A stretch of DNA of 64,000 bases from Chloroflexota bacterium (GTDB taxonomy: Bacteria; Chloroflexota; Chloroflexia; Thermomicrobiales; UBA6265). This document shows, piece by piece, positions 8,958 through 17,077 of this stretch. Positions within the stretch are counted from its first letter, which is position 1; each line of letters opens with the position of its first letter. The stretch spans positions 1 through 64,000 of the forward strand of contig JAFAEX010000311.1 in the NCBI GenBank assembly GCA_023423795.1, written 5' to 3'. The position numbers and the translations under genes were made by a program. The notes beneath the pieces are model-generated. The model was not told the DNA's origin. It did not search any database and worked only from the letters and a program-made list of their open reading frames with translations.

Positions 8958-10670
8958 ATGGCGTTCGATCCACGGTACGCGAGGCTGCTCGAAACCATCC
9001 TGGATGGCAGCATTTCCCGCCGCTCGGCGCTGCGCGGGGCGGTTGCCCTCGGCGCGGGCGCGATGGCGCTCGGCGCGGTTCCGGCCGCACACCGCTTCGG
9101 TCTCGCCGGCACGGCCGCCGCGCAGGGCGGCGAGTTGATCGTCGGCATGTCGCAGGAACCGGTCAACTACAACCCGATCCTCTACGCCAACACCGGACCC
9201 GAGACCCTGCCCGACCTGCTCATGTTCGACTCCCTGCTGAACATGACCCCGGAGGGCGAACTGGTCGGCAACCTTGCGCTGGACGTCCCGACCCGCGAGA
9301 ACGGGGGCGTCTCCGAGGACGGGCTGACCTGGACGTTCAAGCTGCGCGACGACGCGAAGTGGCACGACGGCGAGCCGTTCACCTCCGCCGACGTCAAGTT
9401 CACCTGGGACACCATCATGAACCCGGACGTGGCGGTGCGCTCCCGCACCGGCCACGACAAGATCGAGTCCATCGAGACGCCGGACGACTACACCGTGGTG
9501 ATGACGCTGAAGGAGCCCTTCGCGCCCTTCCAGATCCTCTGGACCACAGGCGTCACCAGCCTGATCCCGGAGCACATCCTCGGCGGCGACGTGGACATCA
9601 ACACCGCCGCGTTCAACACCACCGCGCCGATCGGCACGGGGCCGTACAAGTTCGTCGAGCGCGTCGGTGGCGACCACTTCACCGTCGAGGCCAACCCGGA
9701 CTACCACCGCGGGGCGCCGGCCATCCAGCGCATCATCGTCAAGCTGATCCCCGAGATCCCGGTCATGTACACCCAGTTCAAGACCGGCGAGATCGACCTC
9801 GTCGATTACCAGGGCATCCAGCCCGACCGCTTCGAGGAAGCCGAGACGCTGGAAGGCCGCGAGGTCGTCGTCACCCCCTCGACCTTCACCGAGTTCATCT
9901 ACTTCAACAACTCGAAGCCGTGGTTCCAGGACAAGCGCGTCAAGCAGGCGCTCTACCACGGCATCGACGTCCAGACCATCAACGACGCCATCTACTACGG
10001 GCTGGAACTGCCGACGCTGACCTACCTGCCGCCGGCCCACTGGGCCTACAACCCCAACGTCAAGCAGTACCCCTACGACCTCGAAGCGGGCAAGGCGCTG
10101 CTGGACGAGGCCGGCTGGGTTCCGGCCGGCGACGGCATCCGCGAGAAGGACGGCGAGCGCCTCGCGTTCACGATGTCCACCTCGGCAGGAAACCAGGCCC
10201 GCGAGAGCGCCCAGTTGGTCATCCAGCAGGCGTGGAAGGAACTCGGCGTCGAGCTGAGCATCGACAACCGCCCGGCTTCCACCCTCTGGACGGAGGACGT
10301 GCCGGCCGGCAACTTCGACACCCTGATGGTCGCGTGGGACAACGCCATCCCCAGCGACCCGGACCCGACCTCGCGCCTGCACTCGACCATGATCCCGTCC
10401 GAAACCGGCTCCGGCGCGAACTACGTGATGTTCAAGAACGCCGAGGCCGACGCGTTGCTGGAGCAGGGCGTCCGCGAAACCGACCAGGCCAAGCGCGCCG
10501 AGATTTACCACCAGTTGCAGGACATCCTCGCCGAGGAACTGCCCTGGGCCCCGATGCTCAACTTCGTCAACAAGTTCGGCCACAAGTCCGAACTGGAGGG
10601 TTACCGCGGCAACCCGTACATCTCCAACAACTTCGACAACGCCTACGAGTGGACGCTCTCTGCCGAATAA
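8958..10670 (+). CDS. Tat-exported peptide/solute-binding protein, SBP family 5 (DppA-like)
   Basis: 570-aa periplasmic-type binding protein for the two permeases upstream. The N-terminus has a twin-arginine signal: SRRSALRGAVALGAGAMALG at about residues 20-39, with a likely cleavage after the Ala-rich tract near AAAQGG. Family motifs follow: GLTWTFKLRDDAKWHDGEPF with TSADVKFTWD, GTGPYKF, KRVKQALYHGIDV and AAGKALLDEAGW-like helices. ATG at 8958 has GGAGG at about 7 nt. The short leader before the twin arginines (FDPRYARLLETILDGSISRR) resembles the leader of the Cys-rich proteins at 20931 and 55982. Substrate undetermined; the neighbouring catabolic genes point to peptides or N-methylated amino acids. 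Confidence 0.93.
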   Translation: MAFDPRYARLLETILDGSISRRSALRGAVALGAGAMALGAVPAAHRFGLAGTAAAQGGELIVGMSQEPVNYNPILYANTGPETLPDLLMFDSLLNMTPEGELVGNLALDVPTRENGGVSEDGLTWTFKLRDDAKWHDGEPFTSADVKFTWDTIMNPDVAVRSRTGHDKIESIETPDDYTVVMTLKEPFAPFQILWTTGVTSLIPEHILGGDVDINTAAFNTTAPIGTGPYKFVERVGGDHFTVEANPDYHRGAPAIQRIIVKLIPEIPVMYTQFKTGEIDLVDYQGIQPDRFEEAETLEGREVVVTPSTFTEFIYFNNSKPWFQDKRVKQALYHGIDVQTINDAIYYGLELPTLTYLPPAHWAYNPNVKQYPYDLEAGKALLDEAGWVPAGDGIREKDGERLAFTMSTSAGNQARESAQLVIQQAWKELGVELSIDNRPASTLWTEDVPAGNFDTLMVAWDNAIPSDPDPTSRLHSTMIPSETGSGANYVMFKNAEADALLEQGVRETDQAKRAEIYHQLQDILAEELPWAPMLNFVNKFGHKSELEGYRGNPYISNNFDNAYEWTLSAE

Positions 10671-10692
10671 CGGCTGAGACCGTTCGGCCCGC

Positions 10693-10748
10693 CGTCATCC
10701 CGAGGCTGTCGAGCGACGACGAGATCCCTCGACAGGCTCGGGATGACG
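10693..10748. repeat. Dispersed repeat element, copy 2 (full palindrome)
   Basis: Two 21-bp arms (10693-10713 and 10728-10748) are reverse complements with one mismatch, around a 14-nt centre. It sits between the binding-protein gene and the oxidase gene. A further partial GGGCTCGGGATGACG lies just after it. Confidence 0.88.
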
Positions 10749-10854
10749 GCAGCGGGCCCGGGATGCGGGCAGCGGGCTCGGGATGACGACGGACGCCGGA
10801 GCGACGGCGGGCGGGCGGGCCGCCGATGCACCCGCGCGCCAGGGGAGGAACGAC

Positions 10855-12015
10855 GTGAAATGGGCTTACGAGTACGTCGTCGTCGGGGTGGGCGGCATCG
10901 GCAGCGCCGCCGCCTACCGGTTGGCGAAGATCGCCGGTCCCGAGGTGCTGGCGCTCGAGCAGTTCGCGATCGGCCACCCCCACGGCGCGTCGCAGGACCA
11001 CTCCCGCATCATCCGCCTTTCCTACCACGATCCGGCCTACACCGCGCTGACCCCGCATACCTTCACCGCCTGGTCGGAGGTCGAGGAGGAGTCCGGCGTT
11101 CAGCTCGTCGTCAAGACCGGCGGCCTCGACCTCGCCGAAACCGACGGCCCGGTGATCGACAACTACGCCAGCGCGATGACCGCCGCCGGCATTCCCTTCG
11201 ACGACATGGACGCCGACGAGGCGATGCGGCGCTACCCGCAGTGGCGGTTGAAGGGTTCCGAGCGCGTGCTCTACCAGACCACGGCCGGGCTGGTCGATTC
11301 CGGCAAGGCGATCGCCGTCCACGTCGCGCTCGCCCGTCTCCACGGCGCGACCGTGCTCGACAACACGCCGGTCCGCTCCATCCGCCCGGTGGGAGACGGC
11401 GTCGAGGTCCACACCGACGAGGGCGTGTTCCACGCCGGCAAACTGGTGGTCGCCGCCGATGCGTGGACCAACCAGGTACTGGAAGGCGTGGGCGTTTCGC
11501 TGCCGCTGACGATTACCCAGGAGCAGGTGACGTTCTGGGCGACGCCCAACCTGCGCCAGTTCGCGCCGGACCGCTTCCCGATCTGGATCTGGCACGGCGA
11601 GGATTTCTACGGGTTCCCGGTGTACGGCGAGGTGGCGACCAAGGCCGGCGTCGATGTCGGCGGCGACGTCGTAACCACCGAAACCCGGACCTACGAAAAG
11701 AACCCGCGCGCCGACCAGCGGCTGCGCGCGTTCCTCGACGACCGGCTGCCAGGCTACACGGGGCCGGAACTCTACACCCGCACCTGCCTGTACACGATGC
11801 CGCCGGACCGCAACTTCACGATCGATGCCGTCCCCGGTTATCCGCAGGTGGTCGTCGCGCAGGGAGCCGCGCACGCCTTCAAATTCGCCGCCCTGATCGG
11901 GCAGATCCTCGCCGACCTGGCGACGAACGGCGAAACGCCGTACCCGATCGACACGTTCTCGCTGGAGCGCCCGGCGCTCACCGATCCCGCGTTCGCCCTC
12001 GCGCTGCACATGTAG
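10855..12015 (+). CDS. Monomeric sarcosine oxidase-like FAD enzyme (SoxA/SolA family)
   Basis: 386 aa, the usual length of monomeric sarcosine or N-methyltryptophan oxidases. These oxidise N-methyl amino acids to formaldehyde, the demethylated amine and hydrogen peroxide. The N-terminal Rossmann motif reads VVVGVGGIGSAAAYRLAK. The covalent-FAD cysteine is retained as Cys311 in TCLYTMPPD, followed by an AHAFKF segment (family GFSGHGFKFS). HPHGASQDHSRIIR matches the substrate/flavin loop. A lysine in the YGEVATKAG loop is the candidate oxygen-activating residue. GTG at 10855 has GGGAGG 7 nt upstream; an upstream in-frame ATG would run into repeat-derived DNA. The peroxide product fits the catalase and Dps elsewhere in the window. 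The precise substrate is inferred only. Confidence 0.9.
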   Translation: MKWAYEYVVVGVGGIGSAAAYRLAKIAGPEVLALEQFAIGHPHGASQDHSRIIRLSYHDPAYTALTPHTFTAWSEVEEESGVQLVVKTGGLDLAETDGPVIDNYASAMTAAGIPFDDMDADEAMRRYPQWRLKGSERVLYQTTAGLVDSGKAIAVHVALARLHGATVLDNTPVRSIRPVGDGVEVHTDEGVFHAGKLVVAADAWTNQVLEGVGVSLPLTITQEQVTFWATPNLRQFAPDRFPIWIWHGEDFYGFPVYGEVATKAGVDVGGDVVTTETRTYEKNPRADQRLRAFLDDRLPGYTGPELYTRTCLYTMPPDRNFTIDAVPGYPQVVVAQGAAHAFKFAALIGQILADLATNGETPYPIDTFSLERPALTDPAFALALHM

Positions 12016-12064
12016 CGGCACGCCGGGGACGTTCCGATGCCCCGAGCCAGGATGGTATGACCGT

Positions 12065-13234
12065 ATGACCGACGTTCTTCGCGATCTGCTCGGGGACATC
12101 GACCAGGAAGAAGCGGCCGACCTCACATCGCGCCTCGTCGCCTACCGCTCCTACCCGGGGGAGGAGGGGCCGGTCCAGCGCGCCGTCTTCGAGTGGCTGG
12201 CCGCGCAGGGACTCGATCCCGCGTACCAGCCGACCGGCGACGAGAACCGCCCCAACGTCGTTTGCCGGATCGAGAACGGCGACGGCCCGACGTTCCTCCT
12301 CAACGGGCACGTCGATACCGTGCTCGCCGTCGATGGCTGGTCCACCGACCCGTGGACGACGCACCGCGACGGCGACCGCCTGTACGGGCTCGGCGCGTGC
12401 GACATGAAGTCGGGCGTGGCCGCGACGATGCTGGCGGCCCGTGCACTCCACCGCCACCGCGACGCGTGGAGCGGCACGGTGCTGTTTTCCTCGGTCGTGG
12501 ACGAGGAGGCGTACTCCTCCGGCGCGCGTGCCCTGATCGCGGCCGACCTCCGGTCCGACTACTGCCTGGTGGCCGAATCGTCGTGGGGCGCGCCGTGCCT
12601 CGGCTCGGTCGGCAAGGCGCTGATCCGGGTGGACGTGACGGGCAAGGCCGCCCACGCCTCGTGGCCGTGGGAGGGGATCAACGCCGCCACCGAAGGGGCC
12701 CGGCTGGTGGCGAGGCTCGACGAGATCCCGATCCAGTCGCACCCGCGGATGCGCGGCAGCCGCTGCGTCCTCGGCATCCATGCTGGCAACGAGCAGTACG
12801 TCATCACCGTTCCGGAGCGCGCGCGGATCGTCGTGAACCGGATGCTGACGCCCGGCGAAACGGGATCGCAGGAACTGCTGGCCGTCGTCCGGCTCGCCGA
12901 ATCGCTCGGTTCGCCGGCGCGCTTCGCCGTCACCGTCGATCCGCCGTTCTACCCGCCCTGGGACACGCCGAAGAACCACCCGGTCGCGCAGTCGCTGGCG
13001 CGGGCCTACGAGATCGAGGCCGGGCGGCAACCGGAGTGGGGGTACTGGGGGTTCGGCGACACCAACCTCTTCTCCGGCGAAGCGGGCATCCCGACGGTGA
13101 TGTGCGGTCCGCTGGGCGGCAATTTCCACCAGGCCGACGAATGGGTGGACGTGCCGAGCATCGCCGCCTCGGCCCGCCTGATGGCCCGCATGGTGGCGGA
13201 CCTGCTTGCGCCCGGCGCGGCGGGAGGGCAGTGA
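12065..13234 (+). CDS. M20 family metallopeptidase / amidohydrolase (ArgE/DapE/CPG2-like)
   Basis: 389-aa di-zinc hydrolase for N-acyl amino acids or short peptides. Metal-binding residues are visible: His82 in NGHVDTV, Asp113 in GACDMKSG, the catalytic Glu pair in VVDEEAYSSG, an acidic residue in LVAESSWG, and the C-terminal His in GGNFHQADE. The central dimerisation (lid) domain begins near GKAAHASWPWEGINA. The gene starts 49 nt after the oxidase, and its stop overlaps the next start (TGATG), so it is part of the same transcription unit. Specificity within M20 cannot be assigned. Confidence 0.92.
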   Translation: MTDVLRDLLGDIDQEEAADLTSRLVAYRSYPGEEGPVQRAVFEWLAAQGLDPAYQPTGDENRPNVVCRIENGDGPTFLLNGHVDTVLAVDGWSTDPWTTHRDGDRLYGLGACDMKSGVAATMLAARALHRHRDAWSGTVLFSSVVDEEAYSSGARALIAADLRSDYCLVAESSWGAPCLGSVGKALIRVDVTGKAAHASWPWEGINAATEGARLVARLDEIPIQSHPRMRGSRCVLGIHAGNEQYVITVPERARIVVNRMLTPGETGSQELLAVVRLAESLGSPARFAVTVDPPFYPPWDTPKNHPVAQSLARAYEIEAGRQPEWGYWGFGDTNLFSGEAGIPTVMCGPLGGNFHQADEWVDVPSIAASARLMARMVADLLAPGAAGGQ

Positions 13235-13854
13235 TGGAGCAGGGGATGGAACCGATCGGGCGGATCGTGCGCCTGCAGGTGCAGATCCGCTCGCTGAAGC
13301 AGCCCGGCCCGCGCTTCCGCTGCTACGACCCTTCCGGCATCCGCGAGGTGCGGTCGCTCGAACTCGACGGGGGCGGCGTCGCCGGCATCGGCGCGGACGG
13401 GGAGCGCGTGCCCGACGTCCACCACCGCGACCACCCCGAGAGCAAGTTCCGCGGCAACAACGGTGTCTCGGTCGGGTTCACCAGCCACTACGACCTGATG
13501 CGCGGGCGCTTCCCGAAGGGCATCGACGACGGCATCGCCGGCGAGAACATCCTCGTCGCCACCGACCGCACCTGGTCGGGCGCCGACCTCGCCGGCGGCT
13601 TGGCCATCGCCACCGGCGATGGCCGCCTCCTCACGCTCTCGCCGGTGGTGGTGGCCGATCCCTGCGTCGAGTTCTCGCGCTGGGTGCTCGACTGGCCGGA
13701 GGACGAGCGCCCCGGCAAGGAAGTTTCCGAGGCGCTGGTCTTCCTCGGCGCGGGTGTGCGCGGCTTCTACGCCGCCTACGAAGGGCCGCCAGCGCGCATC
13801 GCGGCTGGAGATCTGGTGTACGCGTCGCCAGCCGGAGCGTTGGACGGGGCGTAG
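13234..13854 (+). CDS. MOSC domain-containing protein
   Basis: 206 aa. The MOSC fold (molybdenum cofactor sulfurase C-terminal domain; sulfur carrier/transfer) is suggested by the GIGADGERVPDVHH and FRGNNGVSVGF regions, the segment GIAGENILVA (family GxxGENL), and a late domain ending GVRGFYAAYEG. A canonical MOSC cysteine would be Cys146 in VVADPCVEFSRW. The start is coupled to the M20 stop by TGATG. Why a MOSC protein follows an amidohydrolase is unclear; it may serve a molybdoenzyme encoded elsewhere. Confidence 0.75.
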   Translation: MEQGMEPIGRIVRLQVQIRSLKQPGPRFRCYDPSGIREVRSLELDGGGVAGIGADGERVPDVHHRDHPESKFRGNNGVSVGFTSHYDLMRGRFPKGIDDGIAGENILVATDRTWSGADLAGGLAIATGDGRLLTLSPVVVADPCVEFSRWVLDWPEDERPGKEVSEALVFLGAGVRGFYAAYEGPPARIAAGDLVYASPAGALDGA

Positions 13855-13973
13855 CCCTGGTCGTGAAGGCTGACCGGGGATGATGGCGGTTGCGTTCTTG
13901 GCACGGTTACCGCCCATGTCCGCACGGGGTTGATGGCGTTTGTCAGCATAGTTCGGGCATCGGCGTGGCGGTC

Positions 13974-14037
13974 GCGATGAATCGCGCCCCTCCAGCCGGG
14001 CAGGATCGTCGCGGGTTGTAGGGGCACGATTCATCGC
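13974..14037. repeat. Inverted repeat, 18-bp arms
   Basis: Arms 13974-13991 (GCGATGAATCGCGCCCCT) and 14020-14037 are reverse complements with one mismatch around a 28-nt spacer. It resembles a small non-coding palindromic element. Confidence 0.8.
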
Positions 14038-14048
14038 GCCAGCCCGGA

Positions 14049-14199
14049 GCCGGTATCCGCATCACATTGGCAACCGCCAAAAACTCCGGGCTACGGGAAC
14101 GAAACCCTTCCGGGGTCGAGCACGGCCGGTATCCGCAACAGTCAAGCAAACGCCATCAACTCCGGCCTACGAGAACGGGGCCCCTTCGGGGCCGAGCGT
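14049..14199 (+). repeat. Imperfect direct repeat, two units of about 75 bp
   Basis: Unit 1 (14049-14124) and unit 2 (14125-14199) both begin GCCGGTATCCGCA and share AACTCCGG, CTACG, GAACG and TCGGGGCCGAGC-type blocks. Shorter inverted matches to the AAACGCCATCAAC block occur at 13930-13945. Confidence 0.7.
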
Positions 14200-14320
14200 G
14201 GGTTGAGCGCACGGGTAGTACGGAATTCGGGTGGGTGTCCCCGCCGACTGCGGGCATTCACCCGGCGCCCATCCCCGCCGCGAACGGCAGCGCCCGGCGG
14301 GGCTCCGCGAGGGCCATTTT

Positions 14321-14561
14321 TTCGGTATTTATTCGGCGTTTATTCGGCATTTATTCGGTCGTGGTGCGTTGCGTACGTACGCACCATTGCGACCGGATTG
14401 GAGTTTAGTCGCGCCCACTCCCACCCGCACCGCCCGGAACCCCGCGCCGGACGCGCCCGCCCCGCTTGCGCCCCAGAGGCTGGCGGGGGGTGCCGAAGAA
14501 ACCCGGTTTCCGCATGGGCATGGGAAAACCGCCGCCGAATAAACGCCGAATCAATACCGAA
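14321..14561. repeat. Long-spaced inverted repeat built from TTTATTCGGC units
   Basis: Arms 14321-14348 and 14534-14561 match as reverse complements in 27 of 28 positions. They enclose about 185 bp that carries the TGCGTACGTACGCA palindrome. Each arm consists of about 11-bp units (TTATTCGGCGT, TTATTCGGCAT) much richer in A and T than the surroundings. Further units continue outside both arms. It could be a MITE-like element, an extruding structure or a multi-site binding region. Confidence 0.8.
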
Positions 14562-14673
14562 TAAGTGCCGAACGAACCGGGCTGGCCGCGCCGCCGGCCC
14601 GACCACCGGCGACGGCGGTTCCCCTCCGATTGGCCGGATTTCGCGTGATTGCGGTTCTCGCGCGGGCCGATCC

Positions 14674-16047
14674 TTACTTCGCCACGACGCACGCCAACCG
14701 GGCATCCAGCCAGAACGGCGGCAGCCACGCGTTCGCGAACGAGAGCGGCAGAACCTCGGGCGCGAGGGTCAGCCCCAGCGTCTCGGTCATGAATGCCCGC
14801 CGGGCGGTCACGCGGGCCATCAGGTCGGGATAGTCACGCGCCAGTTCGGCGCGCAGCGCCTCGTCGGCCAGCGCCACCGTGTCCTCGCAGTTGAGCGTCG
14901 TTCCCGCCGGCAGCGGCGTCGGGATGATGTCGCACTGCAGCACCATGCCCGAACCGAGTTCGTCCGTGCTTCCCGGGCGGATCGGGGAGTGCACCCACTC
15001 GTCGAACCCGACGAGGTGCCCGGGGTTCAGCATCGGCCGGAATGCAGCGCCCCGCTCCGCGAGCGTGCCGTACACCGCGTCGTGAACCTCGCCGCCCGCC
15101 ACGCCAAGCCCGATCGTCGCGTACCACGCCGCCTGCGCGGCGAAGTAGGGGAGCACCGCCTCGCGCAGGAAGGTCTCGTCCGGTCCGGCGGTCAGCAGGC
15201 CGGCGCGGCAGCAGAGCGAGCCCCAGTACGCGATGCCGCAACTGATGCCGTCGCCCTCGCGCAGCACGCGCGCGGAGGCGGAGCGCAACCCGTTGATCGG
15301 CTCGCCGCGCGATCCCGACGGCAGGATCGGGTGCACCGACAGCGGTTCGCCCTGCCAGCCGGCCAGCGCGATCGCCTCACGCTCCGTCATGCCCGGACGG
15401 GCTCCGCGAACGACCCGCGCCACGGCGGCTCCGACCCGCGCCGCCGACCACTCGAACGCCGCGATCTGCGCCGCGGATGCCCGCGCCCGTTGTCCTTCGC
15501 TCGGGTGCATCAGCAGCCGCGTCGCGTCGATCGGCTCGGCGCCGGTCAGCGATCGCACCATGGAAACGACGACGGCCGGCACGAACGCCACCCGCATCGG
15601 GTCGTCGGTCTCCTCGGCTTCGAGGTACTTCCAGCCGACCATCGCCACGGATTGCCCCGCGGTGATGCCGGATTCGGACAGCACGTCGCGGAGCCGGGGC
15701 GTTTCCGTCCGCGGTTGCCCCATCAGCGACAGCGATTGGGCGATGGTCACCGTCAGCGGCAACCCGGCGACGGGCGCGTAGATGGCGCCCTCGTTTCCGA
15801 CCACCAGCACCCGCGAGGAATCCGGCCCGAGCAGCAGGAGCGCTTCTTCGAACCGGGGATCGAACCCGGTCAGGTGCAGCAGGTTGGCGCTGTGCTCGCG
15901 GTCGCCGTAGACGACCATCCAATCCGTGCCTGCCGCGGCCAGCAGCGCGTCGCAGCGCTCGGCGTACTGCCCGGCCGGAATCGCGGGAGGATCGCCGCCG
16001 GGAACGTCGAAATCGGGCAGGTCGATGCGGCTCAGTTCGATGTTCAC
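14674..16047 (-). CDS. M24-family (Xaa-Pro peptidase/creatinase) homologue with lost metal ligands
   Basis: 457-aa protein with an N-terminal creatinase-like domain (about 1-175: VVYGDREHSANLLHLTGFDP) and a C-terminal pita-bread domain (NPGHLVGFDEWVHSP, NCEDTVALAD). The His and the last Glu of the M24 metal centre are present. The two metal-binding Asp residues expected in the GDxVxxDxG...D motif are replaced, with Gly271 and Ala282 at those places (EGDGISCGIAYWG, then CCRAG). The fourth ligand Glu is Asp (VLQCDIIP). It is therefore unlikely to be an ordinary dinuclear aminopeptidase; it may be a creatinase-like or non-catalytic member. GTG at 16047 has GAGGAG 6 nt upstream. Confidence 0.8.
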   Translation of the reverse strand: MNIELSRIDLPDFDVPGGDPPAIPAGQYAERCDALLAAAGTDWMVVYGDREHSANLLHLTGFDPRFEEALLLLGPDSSRVLVVGNEGAIYAPVAGLPLTVTIAQSLSLMGQPRTETPRLRDVLSESGITAGQSVAMVGWKYLEAEETDDPMRVAFVPAVVVSMVRSLTGAEPIDATRLLMHPSEGQRARASAAQIAAFEWSAARVGAAVARVVRGARPGMTEREAIALAGWQGEPLSVHPILPSGSRGEPINGLRSASARVLREGDGISCGIAYWGSLCCRAGLLTAGPDETFLREAVLPYFAAQAAWYATIGLGVAGGEVHDAVYGTLAERGAAFRPMLNPGHLVGFDEWVHSPIRPGSTDELGSGMVLQCDIIPTPLPAGTTLNCEDTVALADEALRAELARDYPDLMARVTARRAFMTETLGLTLAPEVLPLSFANAWLPPFWLDARLACVVAK

Positions 16048-16261
16048 GCGGGCTCCTCATGGCGTCGTCGTCCACGTCGGGTCGGCGGCGGATTGTCGCA
16101 CGCGGCGGCCGGTCCACACCGGGACGAACGGCCGGAACGTGGAATGTTGACCTTGGGAATCGGCCAGAACGCCGCCCACTGGCCGTGGCATCCCCATTGC
16201 ATCCAGCGCCGCAGCCACCGGCGCCGGCCGGGGTCACGATGGAGCGCCCGGGCGACACCGC

Positions 16262-16543
16262 ATGATCCCGACCGATTCGCCGGATTCGCCTCCTGCCGGT
16301 CTCCGGGTCGGACGCTTCGCCGTTCCCGTCGGCGCTGCCGTCTTTGACGTGGACGGTCTTCGCCTGGGCTGCGCCGTCGGCGCCATCGACGATTGCCTGG
16401 TCGTGCGCCACGACGAGGTCTACGTCGATCACGTTCCGTTCGCCGTCGTCTCCGGGTTCGACGGCGCGGTGGTCCGGCTCGCCGTGACGGCCGACGAGAT
16501 CCACCGGGGCGATGCCCAGCGCAACCACGACCGAGCCCGGTGA
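16262..16543 (+). CDS. Small PRC-barrel/DUF2171-like protein
   Basis: 93 aa. The core VGAAVFDVDGLRLGCAVGAI, then DDCLVVRHDEVYVDHVPFAV and VVRLAVTADEI, follows the beta-rich pattern of PRC-barrel or DUF2171 proteins. In these a short strand pair with a G-x-V-x-D-x-x-G turn is followed by a ligand-facing strand. Function unknown. The ATG lacks a convincing ribosome binding site. It lies 214 bp from the divergent M24 gene. Confidence 0.6.
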   Translation: MIPTDSPDSPPAGLRVGRFAVPVGAAVFDVDGLRLGCAVGAIDDCLVVRHDEVYVDHVPFAVVSGFDGAVVRLAVTADEIHRGDAQRNHDRAR

Positions 16544-16626
16544 CCTCCCACGCCGCTGGCCTGCGGCGTATCCTGCGCCGACCGGCGGGCGGTCCCGTTC
16601 GCGCCCGCGTTCGACGAGGAGCCCCG

Positions 16627-17052
16627 ATGCGCCGGATGAGCGATCCCGAAGCCCGCGCGTTCCTCGAAGCGGGCACGCGCACCGCCAAACTCGCGACCGT
16701 GCGCGCCGACGGCCGCCCGCACGTCGTACCAGTCTGGTTCCTGCTCGACGGCGACGATCTCCTCTTCAACACTGGCGCGGACACCGCCAAGGCGTCCGCC
16801 ATTCGGCGCGATGGCCGCGTCGCGCTCTGCGTGGACGACGAGCGGTTCCCGTATGCCTACGTCCTCGTCGAGGGCGACGCGACGCTTTCCGACGACCTCG
16901 CCGCCGTCCGCGAGTGGGCGGAGCGCATCGCGGCCCGCTACGTGGGCGACGACCGCGCAGCCGAGTACGGCGAACGTAACGGCGTGCCGGGCGAACTGTT
17001 GGTGCGGGTGGCGATCGCGCGTATCGTCGGCGAAGCGGGCGTCGCGGAATGA
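16627..17052 (+). CDS. Pyridoxamine-phosphate-oxidase-fold flavin/F420-binding protein
   Basis: 141 aa split-barrel protein. The segments AKLATVRADGRPHVVPVWFL, LLFNTGADTAKASAIRRDGR and YAYVLVEGDATLS are typical of PPOX-class F420- or FMN-dependent oxidoreductases. The reaction and cofactor are not determinable by eye. ATG at 16627 has GAGGAG 5 nt upstream and is preferred over upstream in-frame starts lying inside non-coding DNA. A membrane-protein gene follows 25 nt later on the same strand. Confidence 0.83.
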   Translation: MRRMSDPEARAFLEAGTRTAKLATVRADGRPHVVPVWFLLDGDDLLFNTGADTAKASAIRRDGRVALCVDDERFPYAYVLVEGDATLSDDLAAVREWAERIAARYVGDDRAAEYGERNGVPGELLVRVAIARIVGEAGVAE

Positions 17053-17077
17053 CCGCGCCTGACCGCGGCTCGTCGCG

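Larger units (their letters stand above)
13855..14673. other. 820-bp gene-free region packed with repeats
   Basis: No supportable gene on either strand. It contains three separate repeat structures, listed individually, and a perfect 14-bp palindrome TGCGTACGTACGCA at 14370-14383. Open frames crossing the region have Arg/Pro-rich shadow composition. Confidence 0.75.

Noticed and set aside
14321..14561. CRISPR-like array from the repeated TTATTCGGC units
   Set aside because: Units are contiguous and about 11 bp with no spacers between them, and no cas gene is nearby.
14203..16347. Plus-strand open frame of 714 codons opposite the M24 gene
   Set aside because: Long open antisense frames are expected at this GC content; the minus-strand protein has recognisable M24 structure and a proper ribosome binding site.
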